Shown in pieces: positions 12,413-25,175 of a stretch of 64,000 nt of DNA. A program made the translations under genes and the position numbers. Source of the stretch: Owenia fusiformis (Eukaryota > Annelida > Polychaeta > Sabellida > Oweniidae); assembly GCA_903813345.2 (NCBI GenBank), contig CAIIXF020000002.1, positions 25,312,455-25,376,454 of the forward strand, written 5' to 3'. The notes beneath the pieces are model-generated. The model did no database searches. It was given only the letters and a program-made list of their open reading frames with translations, and had not been told where the DNA came from. Within the stretch, counting starts at the first letter, position 1. Each line of letters opens with the position of its first letter.

Positions 12413-14419
12413 GGCTATTGTCCCTAAGGCATCTCTTCACAGATCTAGAGTTGATCGGAATAAACTTTTTATTTCAACAGTTTCAGTGCCATATCCAACA
12501 GCTTTTCAAAGTATCCATAATTCAACGTACTTTCTCTCAAGTTTGTGATCACGCCATGGACATTTGAAACAGTTTAATAAAGTAAAGGAATCCTCTTTCG
12601 TTCTTCGACTGTTTTTTTACTTATGATAAGGGATATATGTTAGTCTCGTAGCTAAGTCCTCTTGTATATTGTATGTGCTACTACTAATCGTTGACCTTTT
12701 TGGCTTCCTTTAGCGATGTGTTCGGATCAAGCGATTATTTCCATTCAATATTATAATCCCATTGTGATTTGGTTTTCTAGTACTATAGAATTGAATTGGG
12801 ATTTGCTTTTAAACATAAATAGAGCACGATTGAGACTAAATCCATGTTAAATTATTATTGTTAGACCTAAACGCAACCCGATCCTATTGAAAATGCTCAA
12901 CAAGTATGGTAAACTTTTCTTTTTGTCTACCTAACTCCAACTGAACATTGACATTGATTATCAAATTGAGTGTTTAGAAACCTTTTGTGTAATGCTCTTT
13001 TGAACGGAGTATCAAACTTTTTATTTGGTTATTGACCTGCGTCGTCTGGTCTTTACAACGTTATATTAATATTACATGATACGACTATATGATGAATTGA
13101 TTATATGGGCTTTTTTGTTGGGGGTCTGAAAATCTGCCCTATGGATCCTGGGTATTTGGTAAAACTTAAAACCCCATATCAGTAAAATGATATTCAGCTT
13201 TTATTAACAGATTTTGATCAGCTCCGGGAACCATTTTTATGTTACCATGTTTTCATGTTCATCGTAGCAACCATAACTCAACAATGATGTAACTATGGAA
13301 AACTACCATCAATTATTGCAATGGTACATATGTTCAGAAAAAAGCTTGGTACTAGATTTTAGCTACCAACATGACAATAAGTCGCAGGGCTAACCAAAAT
13401 TTGAGATGATTTGAGAATTTATTTTGAGATGATGAGGATTTTGTATCTATCCCCATGATGACATACATGGTGATATGCAGCAATTTTATCCCCATCTTAA
13501 GTCACTACACCTTTGCTGAAATCCTCATTTTCTCAGAAGAAATCAACTCGATCGAGTCTCAATAAGTAGATTCATGTTGGTGAGTATTGCCATTTCAATA
13601 ATAAGAATAACAGGTCATTGGCTTGCTTTTAGGACTTTTTGTTGGCTTTATAGTTTTGATCATGGCGTACTTTTCATTTTATTAAAGTGATACACTTTTT
13701 AAATGTTTTGGTTTTATAAATCACTAAACCAAATCCTATGGTCTTATAAATCATCAGACAAGTTTAGTACAATATATATTGCATATTACTCATGGTATAT
13801 ATTTCATAGAAATAAATAATCAGGTGTCATTGTATTACTCCCTCATCTGCTTCTTGAATTGACACACTATGTTACGTACTACCATACAAATAATACATCC
13901 CCCTTCATAATTTTGGAAACCAGAAGTTATCATCGGATAGTGTTGGTATACTTCCGGTTGCCAACTTTATTGAGGAGAAGAGGAGGGAAAACCCCATGAT
14001 TCAATTGATGACATACGATTTCCTCCTCGCGCACCTCCTTTCCCGGAAGTACGTATATTTATACTTCCCTCCATCTTGGTTTTCAAAGTTTTCAAATTGA
14101 CCTAGTTTTAAACCAACCAACGATCGACTCGCTAAACCAATCAGCGACGATCTCATCTCAATACAGATTTACATTATAAGCGTATGTCATCTTTGAACCC
14201 TGGGGTTTCTCCCCCTCTTTTGAGGAGAATGTACATGGTTTCATCATTTTCTTATATTAGTCTTATATACGTGTGTTTCATGGGAAGATAAAATATTAAA
14301 GTCAATGAGATTCTTGGTTATCCGAATTAATGATTAGACAATATTCAACTAAGATTGGATTGAATGTATGTAGGAAAAGTCCCATCCTGTGGATAATGCT
14401 GCCTAGAAAGGTAAACGAA
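12413..14419. other. Intergenic: putative promoter of the small gene and 3' flank of SLC6 gene A
   Basis: No coding exon is recognised. A short inverted pair, TACTTCCGG (about 13949) and CCGGAAGTA (about 14042), brackets about 100 bp of relatively GC-rich sequence. Both halves contain CCGGAAGT or its complement, the core of ETS-factor sites, but no transcript start can be inferred from that. Confidence 0.35.
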
Positions 14420-17400
14420 TTAAATCCTGTTCAAGTCTATATGACCCAAAACATGTCGTTTTCTTTGCGGACTCAATGTCCCGATATACAATTCTCTATC
14501 TTTTTCAAGCGATGGGCCCCAGCTTGGTTCAGGCATTCTCAGGAATCGTATACGCTGAAAGAATGTCATTTTGATTAACGAATGTGTGTTTGGAAGCATA
14601 TGCACGTTACGTAACATTATCTCATGATTACGTAATCGTTTCTTTGGTATACAATTACGCAAGCTCTGATCGATAGATAGCCGTCTCCCCATGCCAAAAA
14701 GGTTAAATTGTAATATGTTATATTTTATGTAATAAAATCTATAAAACGTACACATGTTCTTTGGATATAAACGTAGATTAAGATATATGGCCTTTGAATC
14801 GAATTGTATAGAGTGACACATACAAAATTATTTCCATTTTCAATCCGTCTTTCAATCCGTCCCGAATTTATAAAAAGTATTATATTTTGAGCATATTACA
14901 AGTACACTATATATACATGTAGATCACTTACTTGTAAGAGACTTCCTTCAACTGTAGTAAATATACGATAGCAAGAATATATCGGCACTGGTAGTATAGA
15001 TAAAAGGGCCAACATCCATCCTACACCAATTGCCCATCTAGGATACGTATAATCCCCATATGTCACGGGTACGTGGCTGATTATTATGAAGCAGAATATA
15101 AACTAGAAAGCAAAAAAATGTAATTTGATTAGTTATCATCATTATTTTTGCTGAAGGATTCGTCTTGAAAGTTAGGAAAGACACCTCAGTCCTACACTGC
15201 CGTTAAGATAGACATATCGGGTTACACCCATCCTCACGTATGTTATTTGGGAATCGATCTCGAAACGTGGGAATCGAAACTCTTGGAACAGTCCTTTTGA
15301 ATGTTAGATTATATGACGTTCGGTTATTGATTGGTTACAGAATTTCGTGAGATTGGAACTTGCCTGGAATAGTACTACTACCTCAATAGTTATCTCTATT
15401 CAATCTTTCAATCTTTTTGTCGGTTGTGCTTTAACACAAAGCTGCCTGAAGTACTTTACAATCACTGGTGATCCGCTCGATTACGCTGGTTACGGCGAAA
15501 CGGTTCGTTTTGGTAACAAAATGTCGGAACGTCGAAGGTACGATTTTTCTTTTTTCCTTATTTCACGCGTTGTAGGCAGAATACCCACGACGTTTTTTTC
15601 TCAAAAACGTGTATCAGTATCATATGTTTTAGAAAATGTGCATGTTTGCGAAAAAATAGCTCAGAAGACAACAGAATCGTCGATTTAATTCCCCAGTTAC
15701 ATGAACGGTTTGGGTTAAAAGTGCAGATCTTAACTGTTTTTCGAAAAACCGTTTATGTAACTTAAGTGAGGAATTAAATCGACGGTTCTGTCGTCTTCTG
15801 AAATATTTGTTCGCAAATATGTACATTTTCTTAAACATATGATACTGATACACGTTTGTGTTAAAAATGTCGTAAGAATTCTGCCCACAACGTGTGAAAT
15901 AAGGAAAAAAGAAAAATCGTACCTTCGATGTTCCGACATTTTGTTACCAAAACGAACCGTTTGGGTAACCAGCGTAATCGAGTGGATCACCAGTGACAAT
16001 GCTGATTTGGTCTCCCATGTATCAAACGCATCATAAGGGTTAACTGAATTGAGAAAAGGGTAAACCGACTTGTTCTTTCTCACTTACTAATATAAGTCCA
16101 GGAGTGATAAATCGCCAGCATGTTTTCCACCAAATGAACAATTTTGAGCCAAGCATTAGTTGAACATCCTTCGAAAACTGGTCTATGCCTAGAAAAGGAC
16201 CAGATGCTTCAATATTAAATGGTATGCCCGTTCAGTCACATTATTATGTTTTACTATGTCTGATGCAGATTGAGACTCAATAGTTCATTAAAATCAGTAT
16301 TTCCGTCAACATTACCAATTACTATTAATTCCACAACATTGGACAAGACTACTGTTGATCATTTCTTTGCAATGGATGTCCGAGTTGAGTTCAATCCGAT
16401 CCTGCTCACGAGTTATTGCACGGTGAAAATGTTTTAAAAGTCATATAATATACGTAATACGATGTTGTGGCATAATGTGACTGATTTTGGAACTATCTAG
16501 AATAAAAGCATTCAAGCAGAATAAAAAGAAAAAGGATTTTTTCAAATAATCAGGGCATTCGATTTCAAAAATGGATGACGTGTATACACATAGATTTTAG
16601 ATAAAAAAGAATACATTTATATGATTTACCGTATATCCATGCCACTGCAATACATTCGGAGAAAGCTAGAACCATTACGCCGAACGAAAAACCATACCAG
16701 TCCATAACTTGTAGTACGTACATTCCACCCTTAAGGTGAATACATTTTTTATCAGCACTAGCCTTGTACAGTACTATTGATGCATGTGTATTTAAAAAGT
16801 GATCAAAAGTCATAATTTGCCAAAATATCTCACTATGCATGTTTGTGAACGAATCTGGTTGTTTTGCTGCTTAAGTCTCGATCACGTTTGATCTACGGCA
16901 ACCGTACGACGGCCGTAGCTTCCAAAAATCGAAAGAATTATGCAGCATAAAACATAAGGATAAGAAGTACGATATAGATTTTCTACATCGATTAGCTATG
17001 GCCGCCATAGGGCCGCCGTAGGGTCGCCGTAGGGCCGCCGTAGAGCAAATGTGACTGAGACTTTAGCCACCTTATTTCATTTTTCAAACTTAGTTGATAA
17101 AATGAATTTTCAATAAACGGCAATGATTGCCCATTAATGCTTAACCATTCAGTAAACAAAATTTACTTGCCCGCGTAACCAAAGGAATGCCGATAAGGAA
17201 CTTCACTGCACAGAGAATTGCTGTCACAAGTGTTTTCTTGTTTGTCAATTTGAACTCGTCAGTTATGGACGCAGCTATGCTTTGGACCATTGCAAACTAC
17301 AATAGACAATGTCAAACGTTTACAGCGCTCAGCTGACATGCTTTGATTTGGTATAAGGGGGTATAGTATAAGGGGGTTTAACAATGGAATATGGTATACG

Positions 17401-20400
17401 ACCTCGAAAAATATTATGGTATGAACTTTCAAGGCTCCCAGTCCTACACACATATCCCGCTATCCAAGTAGTATATCACCTAATAAAATGAACTAATAAT
17501 GGATAAGTGTATCCCAAACCATAGCGATTAATCGTCATGGGTATTTATGTGCATGTGACTTCTGTGACCACGGACAGTGAAGGCCACGTGGACGCCGAAG
17601 TGTAATTATAACGACCTGAAACCACGTCATTCTCTTACCTGACTGCCCACACCGACCGTTAGCAGCATTGTGAAGAATAACACGGACCACACAGGAGCAG
17701 CCGGGAGATTGGCGACTGCCTCTGGGTAAACTACGAAAGCAAGTCCAGGACCTAACGGATTACAGAACAAAAGCATTTGTTATTCAGGTATAGCTTTGAT
17801 GTTCATTTCAAGCGTTGTAAATTATAAAAGGTCATGTCGCCTTTTGTTGTAAACAGACAGCACCATTTTATTTATTATTTTCTCTCACCCGCATAGCGTC
17901 TGTTAAGTCCTGTACCAATTTGTATATCAGATATACTGAAACTTATTTTTTAGACACAGATACACCAGAAATGCATAGATTGGACTAAACACTATTCAAA
18001 GTCTGAAGAAATGTCGACGGACATGCCTCCGGACCTCATTCCGAAATATAACGTTACTTATTAGCTTGTATTCGCGAATGCACCTTCGTCTGCCGGCTAC
18101 CGGATTAACCTACTATTTCATGACCAACTCTTTTAAATTTGGACGAAAAGGGTACTATTCATATTTAAATGAGTAGCTCATAAAATAGTTAATCCGGTAA
18201 CGGTAGCCCTTACTATCTTGGATTTTCAAGGTATGATGTGATTGAAAATCAAACTGGGAAACGAGTATGAGTACTTGCATTCGCGGATACTAGCTAAATG
18301 TCCATTACCTGTGAATAAAAATGGACTTACCCTGAGTTACAACATTATCAATGCTTTCTCCAGTTTGGTGAGCCATGAATCCAACAATAGAGAAGATCAC
18401 AAAACCAGCATATAGACTAGTGAAAGCATTCATGATTGGGATGAAAATGGCGTCTCTGTAATGAAATATGAAAATCGTGCTAAACCAAAAATGCAATTTG
18501 GTTCTGATTTGCATTAAGTTCGATGAGATCAAGATAATGTCAAGCCATGATAATACAAAAAATACAAAAAGGTATCCAAGAAATATATGTTTTCGATTGG
18601 TTAAAAGAAATGCATGAGTGATTTAATTCACCTCTGAATATTGTTGTTGAACTTGTTATAGCTTGCCATAGTAACCAAGGCACCGCAACTTACACCGGAC
18701 GAAAAGAAAATTTGCTGCGCTGCCTCTCCCCAGACCTAAGACCATAAAACAGGCAATGTTTGAATACTCTAAAACGTCATAACATATGAATTAATTGAAA
18801 ATATCATGCGTTTATCATCAACTTATGAAAAAGATGCCCTGGTAACAATATACCTTAAAGCTGCCAAGTTTTTCCCACTTGGGAATGAGGTAGTACCTCA
18901 GACCATCTGCTGCTCCAGGGAGTGTCACACCACGTATCAACAGGATTGTGAGTATTAGGTAAGGAAAGGTAGCCGTGAAGTAAACCACTTTGCCTATGAA
19001 TAAATGAGATTTGATCACACATACTTCTGACAGATGAAGATGTAGTACTTCTCTTCGCACATGCTATCTCAGTAACTTATAGACCGCCCAAAAGTAAACG
19101 TTTTGGAAGTGCAAACCTTTTTTATTAAAATGGTTACTCATGTCACAATTATTTTAATAGGTTAAAGATACCACACCCTCGCCCACCAACAAGAAACGAA
19201 ATTGATTATGAGCAGCATTCATCGCGAAATATGGGACTGAGCCTACTACGAATACAATTATTGGGTGGAGAAAGAGAATGATAGGCTTTTGATACACAAA
19301 ATTAAATAACTTTCAATACATACCAGAAGTCTTGATACCCTTAATGACACAGAGAAACACAATCAGCCAGACAGCGGCAAGGCAAAGCAGCAGCTTCCAC
19401 TGGACGTAACCAATATCTTCTATCCCGTCAGTTATATCGAGTACATATCGACTGTTAAAGTGAACAATGCACATGTAACTTAGCTTGTATTCGTGAATGC
19501 AACTAACGGCTGTCGGTTACCGGACTAACCTCCTACTTTATGACCAACTCATTTAAATATGAATAGAATAGCGGCAGGTACTACTAGAATTCATATTCAA
19601 ATGAGTTGCTCATACAATATTTGGCTAATCCGGTAGTCGACAATCGTTAGTTACATTCGCAAATACAAACTAATATAAGGTTTTTTTTATTTCCATTCGT
19701 ATCAAGGAGAGTTAAAAAATCATATCACATAAAAAATAAACCGAAAATAATGAGGTGGCTTTGCACTATATTTTCATGTATGTTTATATTTGTAACTTGT
19801 ATTTGTAATTTGTGTAATTATATTTGTATTAATGTCAATAGTGAACAATGAGTTGGGAGAACATGACTATTTTGTTGGCAGAGAACACACCAGCATAATA
19901 ATGCCTTCAACACAAATCATTTTGAAAATGTAACGAAAATGTCTTGCACAAAAATTAAGGCTACAGATAAGGAAAGACTCTAGTGGAAAATTGTTCTTTA
20001 ACCACATTATCCTTATATTTTGCAATTAAATTATGTCTAATTAGGTTTTAATGATGTAGAGATAATGAAGATGGGAAACACCATGCTTTTGTTTCTGTCA
20101 TAGATTTTACAAATGACTTCATGAACTTAGATCGTAGAACGTAGATCTTGCTTGTCGGTCTCTTGGCATACATGTTCCCTATTATTTGGCAATCAATTGT
20201 AACCTGAAATCTGGAGTTATTTTGATAACTTCTTATCACGAAGTGTTATATATAAATCGCATTAACGTTTAAAAGTTCAGTTCAAAAGTTCATAAAATAT
20301 TATTTTCCATATGTCATATTTATAGTGGAAATCCCCAAACCATAAGAGTTTCCTCTGAGATTTTTTTTAATGATTTCACAAAATAGGTACTTTATACAGG

Positions 20401-23400
20401 GTGGTCCAAAAATGGGCCACTCGTATTTCAAATAATAAATTGATTTTCTTGAATACAACATGTGATATTATTATAGTATTGTACATAAGTTAGTGGGCTT
20501 CATAAATGTGCAATAATGCATCTAAAAACTATTTGTTCTTTACTGTTTGGAATCAATATAAAAGTTTGAGAATTGTATCCCCCAAACCCATGCAACAATT
20601 TTGTTTATTGATCCATTTTGTTAGTAACATATATGTGAGTAACACATATGTGAGTAACATATGTGTTAGTAACATATATGTGAGTAACATATCATGAGTA
20701 ACTATATTGAGTAACGTGTACACATACGCGTGTAGACATATACCAGTATTGTCATAGTATGTGTCATATATCATTTTAAAGCCTATCTAAAGCTACATTG
20801 ATTTGACAAATATCCTGGTTCGACTCTTAAATATGAAAAAGTGACGGTCATTTTAAAATTTATTGTTTGGCCAAAATAAACCACGTTACTAGTCAGCGAG
20901 TCCTCCCTTGGCAATATTAACAGCAGCAATTCTTTTCAGATATGACCTTAAAATCTCTTCAAATTGGGGTGTAGAATGTTGTAATCCTCTTAAAACCTTT
21001 AAAGCACTTTAGAAGAGTTTCCTTGGAGTACCTACCCTCTACGTTCTCTTTTTCCAACTCAATATCCATCCGACCGGAAAAGAATTGCTGCTGTTAAGAT
21101 GGCCCGGGAGGACACACTAACTTGTGATTTGGTGTAAAATTGAACTTAATTTTGGCCAAACACTAAATTTTGAATTGCCTGTAATTTTTTCACATTTGAA
21201 AGTTGAACCATGATACTTGGCGAATCAATACAACTCTGGATAAGCTTTAAAATGATATATGACACATACTATGACGATACTGGTATATGTCTGCGTAGGG
21301 GGGGGGCATACTTTCGGGACATCCTGTATAATACATACCTCCAATATTCTTCACTGGGGGTTACTCGTCTTAGTGAAGTGTTCACTAGAGTGCTTCCATT
21401 CCCAACGCCATCAAGTGATATATTTACATTTCCGCTAAAGTTATACCCTGTGATATTGTTTATTGCGTACTCAGCTGTATTGTTCGATGTGCTGTTCACC
21501 TAGAACAGAGATAAAAAGGCTACATGAACCGATGTTTGAAACCACGGGCATCGGAGCAGGTAGAAGAATTCTCCCAAATAGGAAATCCACCTTTTCAAAT
21601 CTCTATGTGCCCATTTTGTATGAAAAATAAAACCCTCCAACTCTTTGTGTACCAATGAAAGTTTAATCCGCCTGACCCACTCTCTGTGTACCAAGGAAAG
21701 AAAATCCACTCACTCACTCTCCATGTACCGAGGAAGACCAATGGTGCACAGAGAGTGGGAGGGACTGATTTCCTATTTCCTTTTCCTTGGTACACAGAAG
21801 TGGGACGGATTTCCTATTTCCTTTTCCTTGGTACACAGAAGTGGGAGGGTGGAATTTCTTTTCCTTGGTACACAGAAGTGGGAGGGTGGAATTTCTTTTT
21901 CTTGGTACACAGAAGTGGGAGGGTGGACTTTATTTTCCTTGGTACACAGAAGTGGGAGGGTGGACTTTATTTTCCTTGGTACACAGAAGTGGGAGGGTGG
22001 ATTTTATTTTCCTTGGTACACAGAGAGTGGTGGGGGTGAGATTCCTTTTTACTCAGAGTGGGGGCGCGTGGAATTTTCCTTTCCTAAGCACACAAAGTAG
22101 TAGTAGGAGAGGGCGATTTTCTTTTCAGAACACCTTTCTGTTCCGATGCATCTGACTGATAAGAAGGCTCGTTTGAAATAACTGCAATGAACATTGGACC
22201 TTCTCGAGTAAGCTTTGGTTAGTCTATGATTACGTGGGAAACATCCCGTTCTCTTAAGGTCAACACACATAAATCGAAGTGAACATTTGAAAACATTTTG
22301 TTCCTTAACATGCAATATTCGATGCTTAGTTGTATATACTTCAATGAATAATTACAAAGATAAACTTCTGAATCGAGATGGTCTTTTAAAAATCCCAACT
22401 TAGAATTGTGTGATAAATGTGTAATGATTATATGCTTCTGTGCTATATATGGATCTGAATGCTTATCATGTGTAATGTTTGTGTGAGAAAGATGCAATAA
22501 AAAGATTAACTGATGTGCATGTATCTGTAACGTTTGGACATTTACGTTTTAAAAATCTAAAGCAGCATTTTTACCATAATTCTAGAAGTACACTGGGGCG
22601 TATTCCACGAGTTATTACAAGTAATCCACGGGAGCGTCCAAGTAAATGATGCGATGACGAAATAGAATGCCCAGGCTACAATCACGATGTAATAGATGTT
22701 CGACACTGTCCCAAGAACAACAACGCCGTATCCTATACCTGAAAAAATGATGCATACCACAATTGTAGAAATTTAGATTTAATTGAAATTCCATTTGGAT
22801 CATTCGTCCATTGCTGACCATAAGAGGTCAACTACTTGTTTGAAAGATGAAGGATTTTCACCCCTATTTCATTTTCAGAGATTTGATGACGACCTTTTTC
22901 CATATACCACGTATTTCTCAACGGCAAGTAAGTACTACGAAATTGGGAGATACTCCTTATAGGACAATAACTCTATAACTTAACATATGAGCCCGGCCAT
23001 AGGAAAACCGGTCTAATCACAAAAATTAAAATTGTGCTTCAGAACCAAAAATGTGCCCAAGATTAAGAGTAGAATGTGCTTAATTCAAATCCGATTTTTG
23101 GTCTATATGCAAGAAAAAACTGTTAAGACATAAGCCGAGACTCATTTGAAAGGTCCCTTTGTGCTTTTTAATTATAAGATAAACAAAAAATCAGAATATT
23201 GAAAAAAGCTGTGATAAGACCTCTTTTCTTGTTGCCTGGTTCCCATACCAGTTGTATAAGAGGAGACCGGAGTAAAACGTGACAAGGGCAAAAATTACTT
23301 AATACTGTCACGACTCATTATTTGGTTTTCCCCGTCTTTGAGCAAATATTATTGAGTTTAAGCTTGCATATAAAATCGAAACGCCAACCTATACGTATGA

Positions 23401-25175
23401 CCGATCGCCCATACAAATGCATCGCTTCAATATTTTCCGTTCACGTTTAGGTTGTAAAAACATTGCAAGCTTAAACTCCCTAATATCGACACTAAAATTT
23501 AATATATAAGTCCTCCATTTGCTTTCATTTAGAATAAATGATATAATGTATAATAAATTAATAATACACGTAAATGCATGGATTATTACTAAAAATAAAA
23601 ATGTGTCTCATTTGCCCAGCTTCTGTCATAGGACGAGCCAAAACAAATGTCATTCCATTAAACTAATCAAAATATACTTAAAACAATGTAATGTATATGC
23701 GTAATATCATGCTTACACACCTTTACAGAGTGGGCTCATTTTCCATACTGCTAGAGGACTTAGACTGCCAAATTGCCCGTATGCCACTTCCAAGAAGAAT
23801 AGTGGCATTGAGCAAAGTGCAACGAACATCAAATATGGAATCAGAAATGCTCCTGCAATGAAAAATATAACATACTAGAATTGGAAAATTGATATATACA
23901 GGGTGTTTCACAATGGCCGTCCCCCATCCACAGGCATTACTAGATCACATGCCCCCATAATCTTTATACCGTAAGAAAGCTTAATCAATTCTTATGTGCC
24001 AAATCTTAACATGCCTTATCTTTGGGAACATACTTTGTGAACTTGTATTTGGTAGTCACTTATCCCCCAATTTGCATATTTATGTCTACTCTTCCTGATG
24101 GATTTAAAGAGAGGAGTAAAATGCTATATAATCCGTGGTTATATCTTTGAAATATTTAATACATTTAGATAATATATATGTCTTTCAAATATCATTGCTA
24201 TATATCCTCAGCATCCATCGAATGTTAGAAGTTGTACATTACTATAGAAATAAGTATATTGAGGCATGGTTATCATAGCTTTTTGCAGGACACGTGGCTA
24301 CTTTTGGAAAAATGTGACTTTCAGATTCTATGCTAAAGGTAAAATGGGTACCTTTTTGTAGAGATATGTAGCAAGTTGTTAAAACTGACATACATAATAC
24401 ATATGATGTATACCATATGTGGGTCTGCTATTTAGGATTGGTGGTTGATGGGGGGGTGGTCAAATGAAACACCCGGTAGATATTCGTACTTAACATGGGA
24501 AGGTACATGGTTATTTGATATCTAATGGGCATAGATGCATTTGTTTGTGCAACAGTTCAAATATCCTGGATCATTAGTATTAAATTTTTGCAAGTAAATA
24601 TTAATGTATCAACTTTTTGTAAGTAAATGTTTAGAAGATTTTCATAATGTTACAAGCATACTCGTACTTTTAAAGTATGGTTAATTTTACTTACCACCGC
24701 CATTCCTGTAACATAGATAGGGGAACCGCCATATATTACCCAGGCCAACTGCGTATGTAAGACAGGACAGTATGAACTCAAATTTCCCTGATAATCAGAA
24801 ATATATATTATAGTTAATTTTTTTTATTGAACAATTTCATTTTTTGTTTACTAAACCAGTGACACATCTTGGAGTAATAGAGACTATAGAGACTCAAAGC
24901 GACACAAATGAGCCATGTAGAACAGTACATGTTACATTCACACAGCAAAGGTAAAGCAAAACATGAACGTGCTCATATATCTTATCGTATTACTTCTGCA
25001 GCTATTTACTATGAAACACTTCTACTATATAATAGCGTTCCGAATCTTGTTAATATGAAACGATGTTATGTAATCCATGGCACTTACCTGACCAATTTCC
25101 TCGTTCGACGACATCATCCTTAGTATCATTTTTGATAGAATCTTTACGTTTACTGAAACAGTTTAGTATTCCCAT
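14420..25175 (-). CDS. SLC6 transporter A, glycine-transporter-like, 626 aa, 15 coding exons
   Basis: Na+/Cl--dependent plasma-membrane amino-acid transporter. Exons (minus): 25175-25088, 24787-24695, 23852-23721, 22738-22575, 21499-21339, 19451-19324, 18993-18854, 18735-18632, 18455-18331, 17751-17639, 17296-17171, 16729-16630, 16188-16088, 15102-14932, 14554-14420 (TAA). All junctions keep phase. TM1 has [15 protein letters not shown] (res. ~42-56). EL2 has the SLC6 cysteine pair after LPW and several Asn-glycosylation sites. TM6 is [13 protein letters not shown] (from 310). Chloride-site residues Tyr (TM2), Gln310, Ser314, Asn346 and Ser350 are present. The tail has the usual PEPSWGP motif. 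GlyT-like residues in TM1, EL2 (CNNSWNT) and TM6 ([12 protein letters not shown]) suggest glycine; another amino acid is possible. Intron 11 uses a GC donor. The start is the first ATG before the ERGNWSG block. Introns hold many MITEs. Confidence 0.9.
15463..15995. mobile_element. Near-perfect palindromic transposon, 5-bp TSD (ACAAT)
   Basis: The two arms of about 260 bp are reverse complements with few mismatches, centred near 15729. Ends are CACTGGTGATCC and its complement. Exact 5-bp direct repeats ACAAT flank it at 15458-15462 and 15996-16000. It lies in the intron between exons 13 and 14 of SLC6 gene A. Several ORFs here are arm artefacts. A 5-bp duplication with a CAC end points to Transib or a 5-bp-TSD hAT subgroup; without a transposase this stays open. 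Confidence 0.85.
16871..17066. mobile_element. Small MITE with CCGCCGTAGGG core repeats
   Basis: The ends TTAAGTCTCGATCACGTTTG and (reverse complement of the right end) CTAAAGTCTCAGTCACATTT pair as inverted repeats. The right half has three to four short copies around GCCGCCGTAGGG. It lies in intron 11 of SLC6 gene A, 104 bp from exon 11. Confidence 0.7.
18061..18297. mobile_element. MITE copy 1, TTAGCTTGTATTCGCGAATG ends
   Basis: Inverted ends TTAGCTTGTATTCGCGAATG and GCATTCGCGGATACTAGCTAA. An inner block around CCGGATTAACC pairs with GGTTAATCCGG-like sequence. The same family recurs at 19480-19673. It lies in intron 9 of SLC6 gene A, 34 bp from exon 9. Confidence 0.8.
19480..19673. mobile_element. 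MITE copy 2, same family as 18061-18297
   Basis: Begins TTAGCTTGTATTCGTGAATG and ends CATTCGCAAATACAAACTAA. Its inner block shares the TTTAAATATGAATAG region with copy 1. It starts 28 bp upstream of the acceptor side of exon 6 of SLC6 gene A. Confidence 0.8.
20397..21325. mobile_element. Mariner-type element ending beside the exon 5 donor
   Basis: The left end CAGGGTGGTCCAAAA (after TA) and right end TTCGGGACATCCTG (before TA) are mariner-like but diverged from each other. Better inverted matching is internal: about 20734-20790 pairs with 21240-21300 (ACATATACCAGTAT against its complement). The right end lies 13 bp from exon 5 of SLC6 gene A, just downstream of that exon's donor. No intact transposase is seen. 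Confidence 0.65.
20631..20715. repeat. 15-bp tandem repeat, about 5 units
   Basis: Units of AGTAACATATATGTG repeat with small changes and then decay into AGTAACTATATTG. Each unit contains the palindromic ACATATATGT. It lies inside the mariner-type element in intron 5 of SLC6 gene A. Confidence 0.85.
21600..22085. repeat. 37-bp minisatellite with inverted left arm
   Basis: On the right, TTGGTACACAG starts at 21787, 21828, 21865, 21902, 21939, 21976 and 22013, a 37-bp period after one 41-bp step. On the left (about 21640-21735) the same unit occurs in reverse complement (CTCTGTGTACCAAGGAAAG). The array therefore flips orientation near 21740. Open frames across it encode repeats of [10 protein letters not shown] type and are not genes. 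It lies in intron 4 of SLC6 gene A. Confidence 0.9.
22985..23247. mobile_element. MITE copy 1, ATATGAGCCCGGCCATAGG ends
   Basis: Begins ATATGAGCCCGGCCATAGG and ends with a decayed complement near GCCTGGTTCCCATA. It is about 85% similar by eye to the cleaner copy at 32453-32708. It lies in intron 3 of SLC6 gene A. Confidence 0.8.
23899..24476. mobile_element. Mariner-type MITE (CAGGGTGTTTCA ends)
   Basis: Left end CAGGGTGTTTCACAATGG and right end CAAATGAAACACCCGG are inverted, with TA on both sides. CCCCCATC near the left end pairs with GATGGGGGG on the right. No transposase is seen. It lies in intron 2 of SLC6 gene A, 46 bp from exon 3. Confidence 0.8.

Noticed and set aside
21645-22155. Three long overlapping plus-strand ORFs with [10 protein letters not shown] repeats
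   Set aside because: They are encoded only by the 37-bp minisatellite, which is open in all frames because 37 is not a multiple of 3 and units lack stops.
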